Positions 43,566-54,400 of a stretch of DNA of 64,000 nucleotides are shown in pieces. The first letter of the stretch is position 1, and the number at the start of each line of letters is the position of its first letter. The stretch comes from Sipunculus nudus (lineage: Eukaryota > Annelida > Sipuncula > Golfingiida > Sipunculidae), in contig CM049318.1 of assembly GCA_026874595.1 (NCBI GenBank), positions 31,092,956 to 31,156,955 of the forward strand, read 5' to 3'. Both the position numbers and the translations under genes were made by a program. A model generated the notes under the pieces. It saw only the letters and a program-made list of their open reading frames with translations, was not told the origin of the DNA and did not search any database.

Positions 43566-44700
43566 ATGTCACGAGAGCGGTTTAACAGGGAAAACCCGCG
43601 CTTTCATCGGATGTTAGACAATATACATAACATGGACGACGAAGAAGATGACGCTGACGATGATTTAGGAGCCGTAGGATGGAGTTTTCAACAGGAACTT
43701 CCAGGACATATTCACCGTGGCCTTATGGATGAGTCGCTCCAGATGGCACGCGCAAACCCACGCGCAGCAGCAGCACTAGCCGCGTTCTACGCCGGTGTTC
43801 CGGTTGATGACGACGACGTAGGTTTCAGTGAAGAGATGGATGACGATTCTGACATGGAAGACATGGCGTGTAGTATGAATGACTGCGTGCTGTCAGAAGC
43901 AGACGCAGGCGTGGTACCCGATGTTAAGAACACAGGCGCGGGAGAAAGATACACTCAGGAAGTTGCGTCGCACAGACGAAACTGGGAGGACTGCGCTGCA
44001 CAGGCTAATCGAAGAGGGAAGGTATGATGTGGTTTCCCGTATACTGGCAGGGCTGAAAGGACCGAGCTGCTATGTGAAAGGACAGGAATGCTATGCTGTG
44101 TTGAACATTCCCAACAAGAAAGGCCGAACGTGCCTTCACTTGGCTGTCATGAAAGGACAGGCATGCTTGGCAAGGCAACTGGTCATGCACGGTGCTGTTT
44201 TAGAGGCTCGGGACTCAGATGGTAACACGCCCCTCCACATAGCCTGCGCACGAGGTGACCTGTCGACCGTTAAATGCCTGACAGCAGTCCTGGGGGAAGA
44301 GATGTTGAACATCCCATACTTTGTGCCGTTCACCAAGTTACCTCAAGACATGGACGCGGTAAACAAGGAAGGTCTGGGATTTATGCACCTCGCAGCAGCT
44401 TGCGGGGTGGAGGAACTGACGGTTCACCTGGTGAACAAGTTGGGAGCGGACGTAAACCAACGGGAAACCCGCAGTGGCAGAACGGCACTGCACATATCAG
44501 CTGCAGCCGGTTTGAGTACCATGGTTCGGTGCCTGATCGAGAGATGCGGCGCAGACGTACACGTTAAGTCGTCCGACGGCTGGACACCCATACAGTCAGC
44601 TATGATGGAAAACCAACAGGAAACAGCTGAAATCCTTTTGAATTACATTAAGAAATGCGGCAAAGAAACGTCGGAGGAAAGCGATATAGATGAATGCTGA
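43566..44700 (+). pseudogene. Ankyrin-repeat protein 1, frame-broken
   Basis: Starts at ATG 43566 with a 130-residue acidic N-terminus (MDDEEDDADDDLGAVGW, DDDDVGFSEEMDDDSDMED). The ankyrin part is in another frame from about 43,940 to 44,700. At least six repeats are visible, among them TGRTALHRLIEEGRYDVVSR, GRTCLHLAVMKGQACLARQL, DGNTPLHIACARGDL, GLGFMHLAAACG, GRTALHISAAAGLS and DGWTPIQSAMMENQQETAE. The two frames overlap between 43,879 and 44,027, so one frame change is needed. It is either a mutation, a sequencing error, or two separate products. Family members in viruses often target NF-kB or ubiquitin pathways; here that is only inference. Confidence 0.75.
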
Positions 44701-45108
44701 GGCGTATGTGTTTAATAAGCGAACTGTCAGGATGTAATCCTGTTTCCTCCGCACACAGAATATACGTCGCCCGATTAGTGTTTTTAGTATTGGAGCATCT
44801 AAACATTTACGTCATTGGGTTTTTACTTTTACTTAAGCGTAAAACCGGGTATTTCCAAGCGTCAGTTGGTATACTGAATACCTGCCAGAACGTGGGTACG
44901 ACGTCGTGGTAACATAACCGCTAACACGTAGATTTTCCCGGATGTGTACTACGTCGGTTTACGTTTTGGAATTCACCCAATCAGTGAGTCATCGTCGGTT
45001 TTCCCCATGTAAATCATATGCTTGCATAAACAAGTCAGGAGGGTATGAGTCAGGAGAATTTTCCCCCAATCAGAGACTTTCTATTGGTTGTCACTAGGAA
45101 GCATTGTG
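44701..45108. other. Intergenic promoter region between ankyrin genes 1 and 2
   Basis: No gene. 'cccaatcagtgagtcatcgt' and 'cccaatcagagactttctattgg' contain inverted CCAAT boxes upstream of the TATA box at 45,109. Confidence 0.5.
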
Positions 45109-45116
45109 TATAAATA
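45109..45116 (+). promoter_or_regulatory. TATA box (TATAAATA) of ankyrin gene 2
   Basis: Lies 62 bases before ATG 45171, with CCAAT-like sequences 45-110 bases upstream. It supports the ATG over the upstream TTG extension. Confidence 0.7.
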
Positions 45117-45170
45117 TGCCCGACCAGTGTCAACGTCTACATTTTGGATGAACGTCTTTATCGCCGTACC

Positions 45171-46311
45171 ATGGCCAGCAGGCGGCAAATTGAAAGCATT
45201 GAACTTGCTAGAGTGTGCGCTGAAGTGTCTGAGTACTCTACCCTGGGTGTTAACTTCATAGACAAGTCTGCGTACTCAACAGAAAGCGTTAATGTCACGG
45301 ACGATGACATGAATACAGGGGAAACACTTTCAGAAATGGACACTTCATTGACAAGCATTGACAACGGAACTGGCGGGCTATTACTAGTGTCGAATCCGAC
45401 GTGTACCTCGGTTCATTTGTCGGTTTGTGAAGGGTTTGACCCCGAGCTGGACGAGAAGAGAGCTCCCTTTTGGACTCAAGGGTCCCCTTTCTCTCTGCAG
45501 TTGGCCTTTCACATGGCGAAACGCCGTGGTCTTGGGTTGCACGTTTTGCCTGTTTTCCTGAAAAACGCCAAGCGGTTCGTGAACAACATATTTGAAGACG
45601 TCGGGATGGGCACGGACGAAACACTTTTACACAGTTGCATAAAGAATTGGGGCAGGGAACGTGCTGCCACGGGGATACTGCGCGACCTAACGCACAGCCG
45701 AGGGATCAACAAGACCGATATGAATGGCGACACCTGCTTGCACCTGGCCGTTAAGAAGGGTATGTATTCACTGGTTAGGCAGTTGGTGGCTCGCGGTGCG
45801 GACACAGAGGCTAGAGACGCGCACGGGAACACACCGTTGCATTTGGCTTCAGCCAGAGGTGACACGATGTGTGCTATGGCTCTGACATTGTACCTGACGC
45901 ATGCAGAAGTGAAAAAAATATCTTCGTTACAGACCGTTTAACAGAGTCCCCCCAAGGCCGAACATTTTGAATTACGACGGGCAGACATGCGTACATTTGG
46001 CTGCGGAAGGTGGGCACAAGGACCTGCTAGGTTGCCTCAAACCGCTGCTGGAGGATGTCGATGCGCCAAATGGAAAGACGGGAAAGACTGCACTGTACGA
46101 AGCAGCTGAGTCCGGCAGATTAGACATGGTACGATATTTGGTAAATGAATGTTGGGCGAATGCACACGCGCGAGCGTGGAACAGGAGTTCTCCCTTGGAA
46201 GCTGCAATGTCGAACGGGCACGAGGAATGTGTTATGTTTCTTGTAGGGTTGGGTGCTGTGCGCCCGGACAATTGCGACAGCGAAGACGACAGCATGACCG
46301 AGAGTGGATAG
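45171..46311 (+). pseudogene. Ankyrin-repeat protein 2, frame-broken
   Basis: Starts MASRRQIESIELARV at 45171, in line with the TATA box. The first 130 residues are non-repeat and polar. Ankyrin repeats follow: DETLLHSCIKNWGRERAATG, NGDTCLHLAVKKGMYSLVRQ and HGNTPLHLASARGDT. The frame then changes at a run of seven A at about 45,911-45,917 and closes at 45,941. The neighbouring frame continues the repeats from about 45,919 (YDGQTCVHLAAEGG, GKTALYEAAESGRLDMVRYL, NRSSPLEAAMSNGHEE) to the stop at 46,311. Alignment with ankyrin genes 1 and 3 shows the halves are one protein. Confidence 0.8.
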
Positions 46312-46621
46312 CTTAATACGAAAGTGTATACACTATGATTGTATACTGTGCCTACTAATTATCCCGCAATGACAGCACTGGCTGATGAACTGGGGGGAGG
46401 GGGGGGGGGGGCTTCGCTTTCCGGATACACCGTTGTTCAACCCTAAACAAACACTACCAATGACGTGGCTGTGTGTGACCGTGAACAAAAATCCCACATG
46501 TCGGATGACGCATTATCATGCTGTGATTTGTGGGGAAATCCGACGTTACCAAAATTAGAGATTACCTCACAAATGTGACTTTCGGATATTCCATGGGTTA
46601 AAAATAGATGTCGTTTTAGCG

Positions 46622-46629
46622 TATAAATA
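46622..46629 (+). promoter_or_regulatory. TATA box (TATAAATA) of ankyrin gene 3
   Basis: 82 bases before ATG 46704. The region 46,312-46,620 before it is non-coding, with a G-rich run at 46,394. Confidence 0.7.
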
Positions 46630-46703
46630 TATGACTGTTCTGGTAGTATTTGATCACATACCGTTGCAGTTCACTGTTCGTTTACACGTTTAGAGACAGA
46701 GAC

Positions 46704-47498
46704 ATGTTTTGTTCGACGGAGTCAGTCGAGGCTGGGATGCGTAGACTTCACATAAGCGAAAACAGCACCGTCAAAGACATACGCGAGAACAGCACCGCCA
46801 AAGAAGTCACGGTTTCTGGTGCCCCACAGGACGTATCGTCCACCCCGTGTCACATTCTCTCCCGTGACAGTGCCGGTGAGACGTTTCTACACAATTGCAT
46901 ATTAGCCGGGATGGAAGGCTGGGCGATATCGGTACTAGACAGAATGGACGGGCCAGGAGTCCTCGACATAGTAAACATACAAGGAGAAACCTACCTCGAG
47001 CTGGCTGTTAGACTTTGCATGCACCAACTCATCCGGCATCTAGTGATGCGCGGAGCGGACGTTACGAAAAGGGACAGACACGCGAACACCCCACTGCACT
47101 TGGCTTGCCAGCGCAAGTGCTCGGAATGCTTGAAATCACTGACATGCTGGGCCGGCTTTGTGATGATGGACAAGCCGGATTTCTACAGGAATCTCACGGG
47201 TGTTATGAACGCGGACGGTCGCACCTGCATGCACATAGCAGCAGAAGCAGATGCCAGGGACATGCTGAACTATCTTTTATTCGCGCTGCACGCGGATCCC
47301 AACTGTAAAGAAGGCAAACGAGGCCTGACACCGTTACATGAAGCTGTTCTGCGTGGCAATGTGGACATGGTGAAGTATCTGTTATTAGAAGCCGGAGCTG
47401 ACATATCTCTCGAATCCTACGATAGGGAAACAGCACGTTCACTGGCATACGCTACAGACAATTCAGAGATGTGTATGTTCTTACGGATGATCGAGTGA
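46704..47498 (+). CDS. Ankyrin-repeat protein 3, intact
   Basis: 264 residues from ATG 46704 (MFCSTESVEAG), placed after the TATA box; the longer frame starts only at TTG. The N-terminal 50 residues include the short repeat KDIRENSTAKE. Ankyrin repeats follow: AGETFLHNCILAGMEGWAIS, QGETYLELAVRLCMHQLIRH, HANTPLHLACQRKCSECLKS, DGRTCMHIAAEADARDMLNY, GLTPLHEAVLRGNVDMVKYL and DRETARSLAYATDNSE. It is the only one of the three tandem ankyrin genes with an undamaged frame. Likely cytoplasmic and protein-binding; the partner is unknown. Confidence 0.8.
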   Translation: MFCSTESVEAGMRRLHISENSTVKDIRENSTAKEVTVSGAPQDVSSTPCHILSRDSAGETFLHNCILAGMEGWAISVLDRMDGPGVLDIVNIQGETYLELAVRLCMHQLIRHLVMRGADVTKRDRHANTPLHLACQRKCSECLKSLTCWAGFVMMDKPDFYRNLTGVMNADGRTCMHIAAEADARDMLNYLLFALHADPNCKEGKRGLTPLHEAVLRGNVDMVKYLLLEAGADISLESYDRETARSLAYATDNSEMCMFLRMIE

Positions 47499-48039
47499 AA
47501 CGTGATATGGACAGATATATTTTGGTTTATTTGACATGAACGTGCATGAATTTGATTTGTTTTTACGTTTTTACTTGGTATAAATGTGATGTATCGTGTA
47601 CGGTGTTGTTTGTTTTTTATTGTTTCGTGTTTCATGTTAGACAGCATTAATGAACGTGATTTATGCCAGCCTTCGTTTTGTGCACTTGTCAAATGACGTT
47701 CCAATGTATGATGGTATGGATGACGTGTGTGGTAGCTAAGGTGTGGGTCGGTTGCAGCTCAGTTGACTATAAGTCCCCTGAGCTATACTGATGGTGCTTT
47801 GTTTTATAATGTATAATGGTATAACATCATGCACATCCCTCTTTTCACGCCCCGCGTCTTATATCCGATCGGGTGTAGGAGCGCAACAGACGAAGGGTCA
47901 GATTGGTCGTTATTTGGTGTATGTATTTGTGTTTCTGGTCCTAGCGGTTGAATCAGGTAATGGGGTGATTTATGTCACAGTTACTGTGACTTACGTCAAC
48001 TGATCGGTCAACAAACGGTCCATGGCATGATAAAACAAA
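47499..48039. other. Intergenic region
   Basis: Mostly non-coding. A plus-strand frame at 47791-48003 (70 codons, ATG start) has a hydrophobic stretch (RYLVYVFVFLVLAV) and could be a very small membrane protein, but nothing else supports it. Confidence 0.35.
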
Positions 48040-48870
48040 ATGCACACTACACGCATGTGGACACCGCGTTTCAGGTATGAATCACGACGGAAACACAGAT
48101 CATACCCGGCGGATCGAGCGTCGTTCTCCAGGAACGGGTGCAGGCAGTCTTACAGGAGCCTGAAAGAGCAAGTGCACAGACACGAGGACCCGTCACGTCC
48201 GGGCAGTTTCCCGCCACGTCAGGATGCAAGAGTTTACGACCAGGTCCGGTCCAAAGCGTTTCCCTACGAAGGCGGCTACGGCCCTAAAAAGGCGTACGCC
48301 CATTACACAGATGTACCAAACATGGATTCCCAACGGGTATCCCTTGACGTGCCAACACCTTGGCCAGAGGGACATCCCGACATGCTCCACGAGTTAAAAG
48401 AACGGTTTGAACTGCTGGACAAAGAACGCGTTTCCGCAGACGTCCTAGCAATACAAACCGTCCGGGACCGCGAAACACGTCGGGAATTTCACAATCTGTG
48501 CGAACAACTGGACCGCACGAGGCGGGACGCGGAAAGGATGAAAGACACGTACGTGGAACTGGCAAGACAGAGAAACCTGCTGCACCGTGAACTGAAACGC
48601 GCACGTGCACTCCGTTCCGTGCGTTGCATAGCTGTACCGTCATGCGATACGACGGTGGGTGACACGGCGTACGGGCCTCCGCCGGCCGAAAAGGTGACGG
48701 ACGCCGTGGTGTCTTGCCTGTCGAATGCGCCTTTGTCTTCTGCCGGTTCACGTCCTGTGTTGGTTCATCCGACCGACCTCAGCAGGGAACTCTTGCGTAC
48801 TTTCACCGGGGGGTCCTCCGCTTGCACAGGAGCCGTCTTGTCACTGCCTACAGATATGCTCGTTTTTTAA
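48040..48870 (+). CDS. Coiled-coil structural-type protein, N-terminal part before an in-frame stop
   Basis: 276 residues from ATG 48040. A basic, Arg/Ser/Tyr-rich start (FRYESRRKHRSYPADRASF) leads into a long coiled coil at about residues 115-195 (LHELKERFELLDKERVSAD, EQLDRTRRDAERMKDTYVEL, RNLLHRELKRARALR) and a Pro/Ser/Thr-rich tail. It ends at a TAA (48868-48870). The same reading frame is open again immediately afterwards with no further stop until 51,288. The protein is therefore probably the front of one protein of about 1,080 residues, truncated by one nonsense codon or joined by readthrough. No family recognised. Confidence 0.7.
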   Translation: MHTTRMWTPRFRYESRRKHRSYPADRASFSRNGCRQSYRSLKEQVHRHEDPSRPGSFPPRQDARVYDQVRSKAFPYEGGYGPKKAYAHYTDVPNMDSQRVSLDVPTPWPEGHPDMLHELKERFELLDKERVSADVLAIQTVRDRETRREFHNLCEQLDRTRRDAERMKDTYVELARQRNLLHRELKRARALRSVRCIAVPSCDTTVGDTAYGPPPAEKVTDAVVSCLSNAPLSSAGSRPVLVHPTDLSRELLRTFTGGSSACTGAVLSLPTDMLVF

Positions 48871-48897
48871 TACGTCGCATCTTCCCTGTGTCGGTCT

Positions 48898-51288
48898 TTG
48901 TCCTCTGACGTCACCACCGCGCTTTACGGTAAGTTCAAGAAGGAATGGGCGCACCATGTTGATATGGCCGTGGGCGATCCCCTCGATATCACAAAGTGTG
49001 CAGCCCAAATTCGCGTGTCCGTAAAAAATTTCCAAGGTTATCTCGAGAACCACATCAGAGAGCTTTCTGCAGAACTCGTACAACGGGTGGTGCAGCGTGT
49101 AAAACTCCAGGGAAACTACGAGATGTACTGTACATGGACCCTCTCGTTAAGCGCAGTGCCTTACGTGCGTTTACCCCCAGGATCAGGTAACCTCAGCCCT
49201 TGCGTGTGCTCTGGATGGAAATGTGGCTCAACCGAGACTTCCGCCTCAGAGAGCGTCCTTTTGTCAGCCTTGCGTACATGCTCCACGAAGCTCTGCGACT
49301 GCAGCCAAGGGCATGTCTGCGTCCTTTCACCGGAAGAATGTGTTTTGGTATACCTGGGACCCCAGTCCGGCTTCGGGGTGTCTGTGATGGACCAATCATT
49401 TTTCCCACCGGGCTCCAAGTTTGGGGTGGTATACCCGCACAAACATTTCCGGTGCGACCCGATGGCCACAGCCTGTGGGCAAGTTCTGATGTACAGCAGA
49501 GCACGTGGTTTGTTACAAAGCCTAGCAGAAAACTCGCACATATTCAACTCTAAACCGTGCGTGCTTTTAGGGCAAAAGAGCATGCCTAAGAAACCTGCCG
49601 AACAGGATGACGACCCGTCTAGCGAAAGAGAGGTCTGTCGCAGGGCACTGAACGCTGCAGAGGAAAAGGTCAATTCGGCCACTTTGGCCGCAGCTAAACT
49701 TCACAGGCAGTTGATGTCATGTAAAGCGAAAGAAAAAACCACAGACGATATGATGAAACTGTTGGGCACAGCCGCGGAATCCGATAGCGCTATCACACGC
49801 GGAGCTTTGAAAAAACTGGTGCCGTGTATCGTGAGCGGAGTCGCGGGTGACTGGGGTAGCATGTACGCTAACCTGCGTGATCTGCAGAAACGGATCACCG
49901 CAGGCGGTACGCTTGACGACGCGAGAGCACCTCTGTCTTCATCGTCCACATTTCCGGGTGCGGGCCCGAAGTTTAGCCGTGCCCCTCAACGTAACACACA
50001 GCGTGTCTGTGGCAGTACGGATCACGCTGGCGACGGACTGCCCTCCGGCCGCTTGTACGATGGCAGTTTGTCACGCCCTGGAGTCAGCGACCTCGACGCC
50101 ACGTCAGGCGTCAGGTACAACGTGCGCGAATTGGAAAGAACCGCGGCCGAGCTGGACATGCAGAGGGGTGAGGCCGAAGCATTGTCCTGGTTCAGTAAGC
50201 CGTCTGCCGAAAAGGAAGCCCTGAGAAGGGCAGAACGCAAGAACGCGGAAGCCGAAAGGGTCATGCAGTACCTGATCGATCTCGTGGAACAGTCAGGGCA
50301 CGCGCTGGACCTGCACAAACACCAAGCCGCCATACACGCCCAACGGTACGTACAGCTGACCGCCCAACTGAACGAATGCCAAGAGGAGCAGCGTCGCTTG
50401 GGTGAAGCCGTTCACCTTTACGAGAAATTTATCGAGGAACGCCTCGAACCCACAGAAGAAATGGGCGGTGAACCAATGTGGGACGGCGAAAGGGCTCCAC
50501 CGAGTCGCGCACTTTTGAAACACCTGAAAAACCTTCAGCGGGACGTGAAAAAAGCCGTCGATTCGTGTAAAACGGAACAGCGGACAGCAGAGGAACTTGA
50601 GGACGAAATAGCTGACGACGCGCACGGCCTGTGGCGAGGAGTGTCAGACGTGTACGGGCCCAACCGGCCCGTAGAATCGGGTGGTATCGGGCCGCCAAAA
50701 AGCCGGTCCGCTGCGGGGCCGACAGTCGTTGACGTCACAAACCAGATGGACCCTGTGTTTGGAGAAGTGCTGGGCCACCGGCTGAGCACCGCTGTCCCGG
50801 ACGTGAAGGCGTACGCAGACATGGAGCGTGAACAATGGGCATCAGTTACCATGAACATGCTCAACTTTATCCAAGTGTCGACCTACACAAACAACGCCGT
50901 GCGGTACATACCACGCAAGGAAACCAACAGAGCCCTCGTCAAACCATACCTCGAAATGGTGTTTCCGAACGTGACGCCGGAATTTGACGTTGACCCGTTA
51001 CCGTTAGACGGTGACCCTGCCGCAGAAAGAGGGCGCACCGTGAACGCGCTGGACGAAACGCAGTTCGCAGTGGTGCACGCGGCATTCCAACTGTCTGTCG
51101 CAGGTATGACGCTGCGCCAGTTTTCGAATCATTTAGAAGTTGCTGCGGAAAAGGAGAGTGCGAGCGTCCCGTGTAAACGAGAAAAGCGAGATGGAGAAAG
51201 CAGTGAAAGGAAAGATGTGCATATGGACCCCTTCACGGAAGCAGGTGTCCGTTCCGGCATAATAGACAGGTCGTCTGTGCAAATTTGA
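48898..51288 (+). CDS. Large coiled-coil protein, C-terminal part after the in-frame stop
   Basis: About 796 codons in the same frame as the preceding gene, only 27 bases after its stop. No ATG occurs until codon 23 (48964), so it lacks a good start of its own. The front is globular and Cys-rich (NLSPCVCSGWKCGS, LCDCSQGHVCVLSPEECVLV). Coiled coils follow at about residues 245-280 and 410-520 (RRALNAAEEKVNSATLAAAK, RRAERKNAEAERVMQYLIDL, LTAQLNECQEEQRRLGEAVH). The C-terminal 150 residues are globular (MNMLNFIQVSTYTNNAVRYI). AATAAA at 51,315. A virion-structural role is inferred from size and coiled coils only. Confidence 0.75.
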   Translation: MSSDVTTALYGKFKKEWAHHVDMAVGDPLDITKCAAQIRVSVKNFQGYLENHIRELSAELVQRVVQRVKLQGNYEMYCTWTLSLSAVPYVRLPPGSGNLSPCVCSGWKCGSTETSASESVLLSALRTCSTKLCDCSQGHVCVLSPEECVLVYLGPQSGFGVSVMDQSFFPPGSKFGVVYPHKHFRCDPMATACGQVLMYSRARGLLQSLAENSHIFNSKPCVLLGQKSMPKKPAEQDDDPSSEREVCRRALNAAEEKVNSATLAAAKLHRQLMSCKAKEKTTDDMMKLLGTAAESDSAITRGALKKLVPCIVSGVAGDWGSMYANLRDLQKRITAGGTLDDARAPLSSSSTFPGAGPKFSRAPQRNTQRVCGSTDHAGDGLPSGRLYDGSLSRPGVSDLDATSGVRYNVRELERTAAELDMQRGEAEALSWFSKPSAEKEALRRAERKNAEAERVMQYLIDLVEQSGHALDLHKHQAAIHAQRYVQLTAQLNECQEEQRRLGEAVHLYEKFIEERLEPTEEMGGEPMWDGERAPPSRALLKHLKNLQRDVKKAVDSCKTEQRTAEELEDEIADDAHGLWRGVSDVYGPNRPVESGGIGPPKSRSAAGPTVVDVTNQMDPVFGEVLGHRLSTAVPDVKAYADMEREQWASVTMNMLNFIQVSTYTNNAVRYIPRKETNRALVKPYLEMVFPNVTPEFDVDPLPLDGDPAAERGRTVNALDETQFAVVHAAFQLSVAGMTLRQFSNHLEVAAEKESASVPCKREKRDGESSERKDVHMDPFTEAGVRSGIIDRSSVQI

Positions 51289-51462
51289 GACATCAGCAAA
51301 GAACACACATGTTTAAATAAAAAATATATCTGTTGTTTATTTCATGTCAAATAAAACAATATCTGGTTGACAGCTTGGACATTTATTTTGCATATCCTAG
51401 CATGCAGTCCACACGCGCTATCGGGCAGTGTGGTCATGATATGTTGTCAGGATATGACATCA

Positions 51463-54400
51463 CTACACATACTCTAACAGAACCCGGAGGCTTAACAAGA
51501 CAACCACTATGTGTTCATCACGCCAGGCAGGCTTGCTTGTATTAATGTCCCTGCATTGCCTTCCCGTTTTGTCAGGTTTCCAACAGAAGGCTCGAAAGTG
51601 TTCCCTCCACCGACCAGTGTCCTCGAGGTCTGTGCCGCCTGTCTGACACACACCAGTGACGGGATCACATTTAAACCATACGCCGTTTGGACAGACGGGG
51701 CACAACATCATGCAGTTGGGACCGTTCGTCCCTTCGCCGCAATCCGAGTCGCAGAAGACGCCTTCTCTGCCAGCTTTACATCGGTAACATTTCCCATCGA
51801 ATGGGCTGCATGTGCTTTTTGCACAAGATGGCGGACAGGTGCTACTGCAGTTATTCCCCCAATGACCGGTCGGGCAATCCGCGTCGCAGTAGGCGCCTTC
51901 TTTACCAGCTATACATTGGTAGCATTTCCCGTCGGATGGGTTGCATTTGCCATCTGCACAAGTAAATGAACAGGTGTTACTGCAGTTAGTCCCCCACACA
52001 CCGGTCGGGCAATCCGCGTCGCAGAAGTCGCCGTCCTTGCCAGCTTTACATTGGTAACATTTTCCATCAAATGGGCTGCATTTCTTGTTTGCACAAAACA
52101 GCGAACAGGTGCTACTGCAGTTATTACCCCAAACACCGGACGGGCACAGGCTCTCACACCTCGGCCCCGTGTACCCGTCTGTGCATTGTGCACAATGTCC
52201 GTCTTCGTGGTGGCAGCTGGAGCGGTTCCAGCATCCGGCACCGCATACACTGACACAACCCTCCCCCCAAAGCCCACCGTCGCAACGTTGAGTGCAGCGC
52301 TCGCCCACGTACCCGGCCTGGCACGTGCACGAACCGTTCACCATGTTGCATTTCCTGACAGGTATACCATTGTCTACAACGGATCCATTGCATTCAGGCG
52401 TACACGAAAATGTACATTCTGAACCCCATTTGTCTGCTGAGCACGTTTCGTTGCAGTACTGCCCTTTGTAACCGGCCTGGCACAAGCAGCTGCCGGATAC
52501 GGGGTCGCATAACGGATACGTTGTTTTCCGAACAGAATTCATGCTCCGTGCACGCACACAACGGCTTGGGCACGTTTTCGAGCAGGATGGGCCGTATGTG
52601 CCGTTGGCACACAGTTCGTTGCAATGTCTACCCGTGTAACCCGGCTGGCAGGTGCACGTCCCGTTTATATGATTGCAAGTCGGCTTATGACTGTTACCTG
52701 TGGTGATGCACCGACTAGAACATTTTCGGGAACATTTCGTACCCCACGTGCCTGTAGAGCATACATCCGCGCATTTGTGTCCCGTATAGCCGTCCTTGCA
52801 CAAGCACGTTCCATTAAACCGGTCGCATTTAGCATTTGAATCCGAGGCGGTCCCGTTGCAATTGACCGGACAAGTACTGTGGCAGTTTTCACCCCATTCC
52901 TGCTGGCTGCATGTTTCAGAACATGTCTGACCTTTGTAACCAGCTTTGCAGCTACACGCACCTGTTTCTTTTGCACACACGCCACATGTATCTTGAAGAC
53001 GAGTTCCGATCCCTGGCACTGGTCATCCATATATGAGAGCCAGGGGCGTGCATGCAGTTTACTGGACACGTCCTGGTACAATCAGATCCATACTTGTCCC
53101 TGGCACACTCCATGCTGCAATCCTTGCCGTAGTAACCTGGACAGCAACTGCAAGACCCGCTGTGCTTGTCGCATAAACGGATACCTTTTACTGGTACACA
53201 ATTGTTAGAACATGTCCTGGTACATATATCATCCAATGTCCCTGGAGGGCACGTCACGTTGCAGCGGGCCCCCTTAAAGCCTGGCATGCATGAACATCCG
53301 CCGTTTACTGCATTGCATTTCCGACGGGAACAACCTTCCGAACAGTTGAAGGCACAATGAAGACCCCACTGACCTGACAAGCATGCGTTCGCACATCTTT
53401 TGCCTCTGAACCCGGGCAGGCAATCGCATGCCCCATCTGTTGAACGACAAACTGCTGTCCCTTTAATCATCGTTCCGTTTTTCGTCTGTTCGTCCGGTTC
53501 ACGCAGACAACCTGCAGAACACGTGCGGTTGCAACCGAGGCCGAACGTTCCGTTCGTGCACAACTTGTTACATCTCGAGCCTGCGTAACCCACTTTACAA
53601 GAGCAAGTTCCGTTTGTGGGGTAGCACACAGGCTTGGCACCCCTTTCCCTCATGCACCCGGATGAACATTTATGTGCGCAGTTTTTACCCCAGCGTCCAC
53701 TGTTGCAGGTTGTGTTGCAAAGCTTTCCTCTGAGGCCGGCCTTGCACCCGTGTGAACACGTTCCCGTGTATCCCATACACACACGTCTGTAACATCCTGT
53801 TGAGCAATTCCGTTTGCATTTGCGTCCCCAGTATCCCTCAGAGCACTCTGGGCGGACACATATGTACCGATGTTTCTGGTCGCAATGGACGTTTCCCTTC
53901 TGATCCTTGTGTTTGTAATGGCCTGCTTTTATATCGTCATCATAACGAAAGAGGTGACATACCGGAGTTTGTATGACCTGATTGTTCTCGGAGAACATTG
54001 TCCACGTTTCTGAAATATTCATTTGTCGCAACAGTTTGCTTAGAGAGTCGCTGTTGAAGTCATAACCTTGGTCGGATATGACAGGCAAACGCCCTCCTGC
54101 GCACTGGCAGCAACTTTTTGCCTCCTTGTTAGTGACTTCTGTCAAGCCACTGCAATTCTTCTTTGCTGTGTCTTTGCAAAATGTTTTATTTTTTGACCAA
54201 GGCCCTACGAGTTCCATGTTATCATCCGGATCTGAAAAACGGGTACCAGTCTTTGGCCAACACAAAAAACCGGCCTTCTCTTTATGGCATCCCTTCATTT
54301 TGGAAGCACCCGTAGTTCGGCGGAAAACGGAGCATGCCTCGGTTTTTCTGTCCTCGATTGCCATGCGGAAATGTGCACTGGTCACCGTGGGAGCCAGTTC

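Noticed and set aside
48922-48935. 'ggtaagttc' resembling a splice donor just after the in-frame stop
   Set aside because: No matching acceptor and branch site that would remove the stop, and the surrounding genes are intronless.
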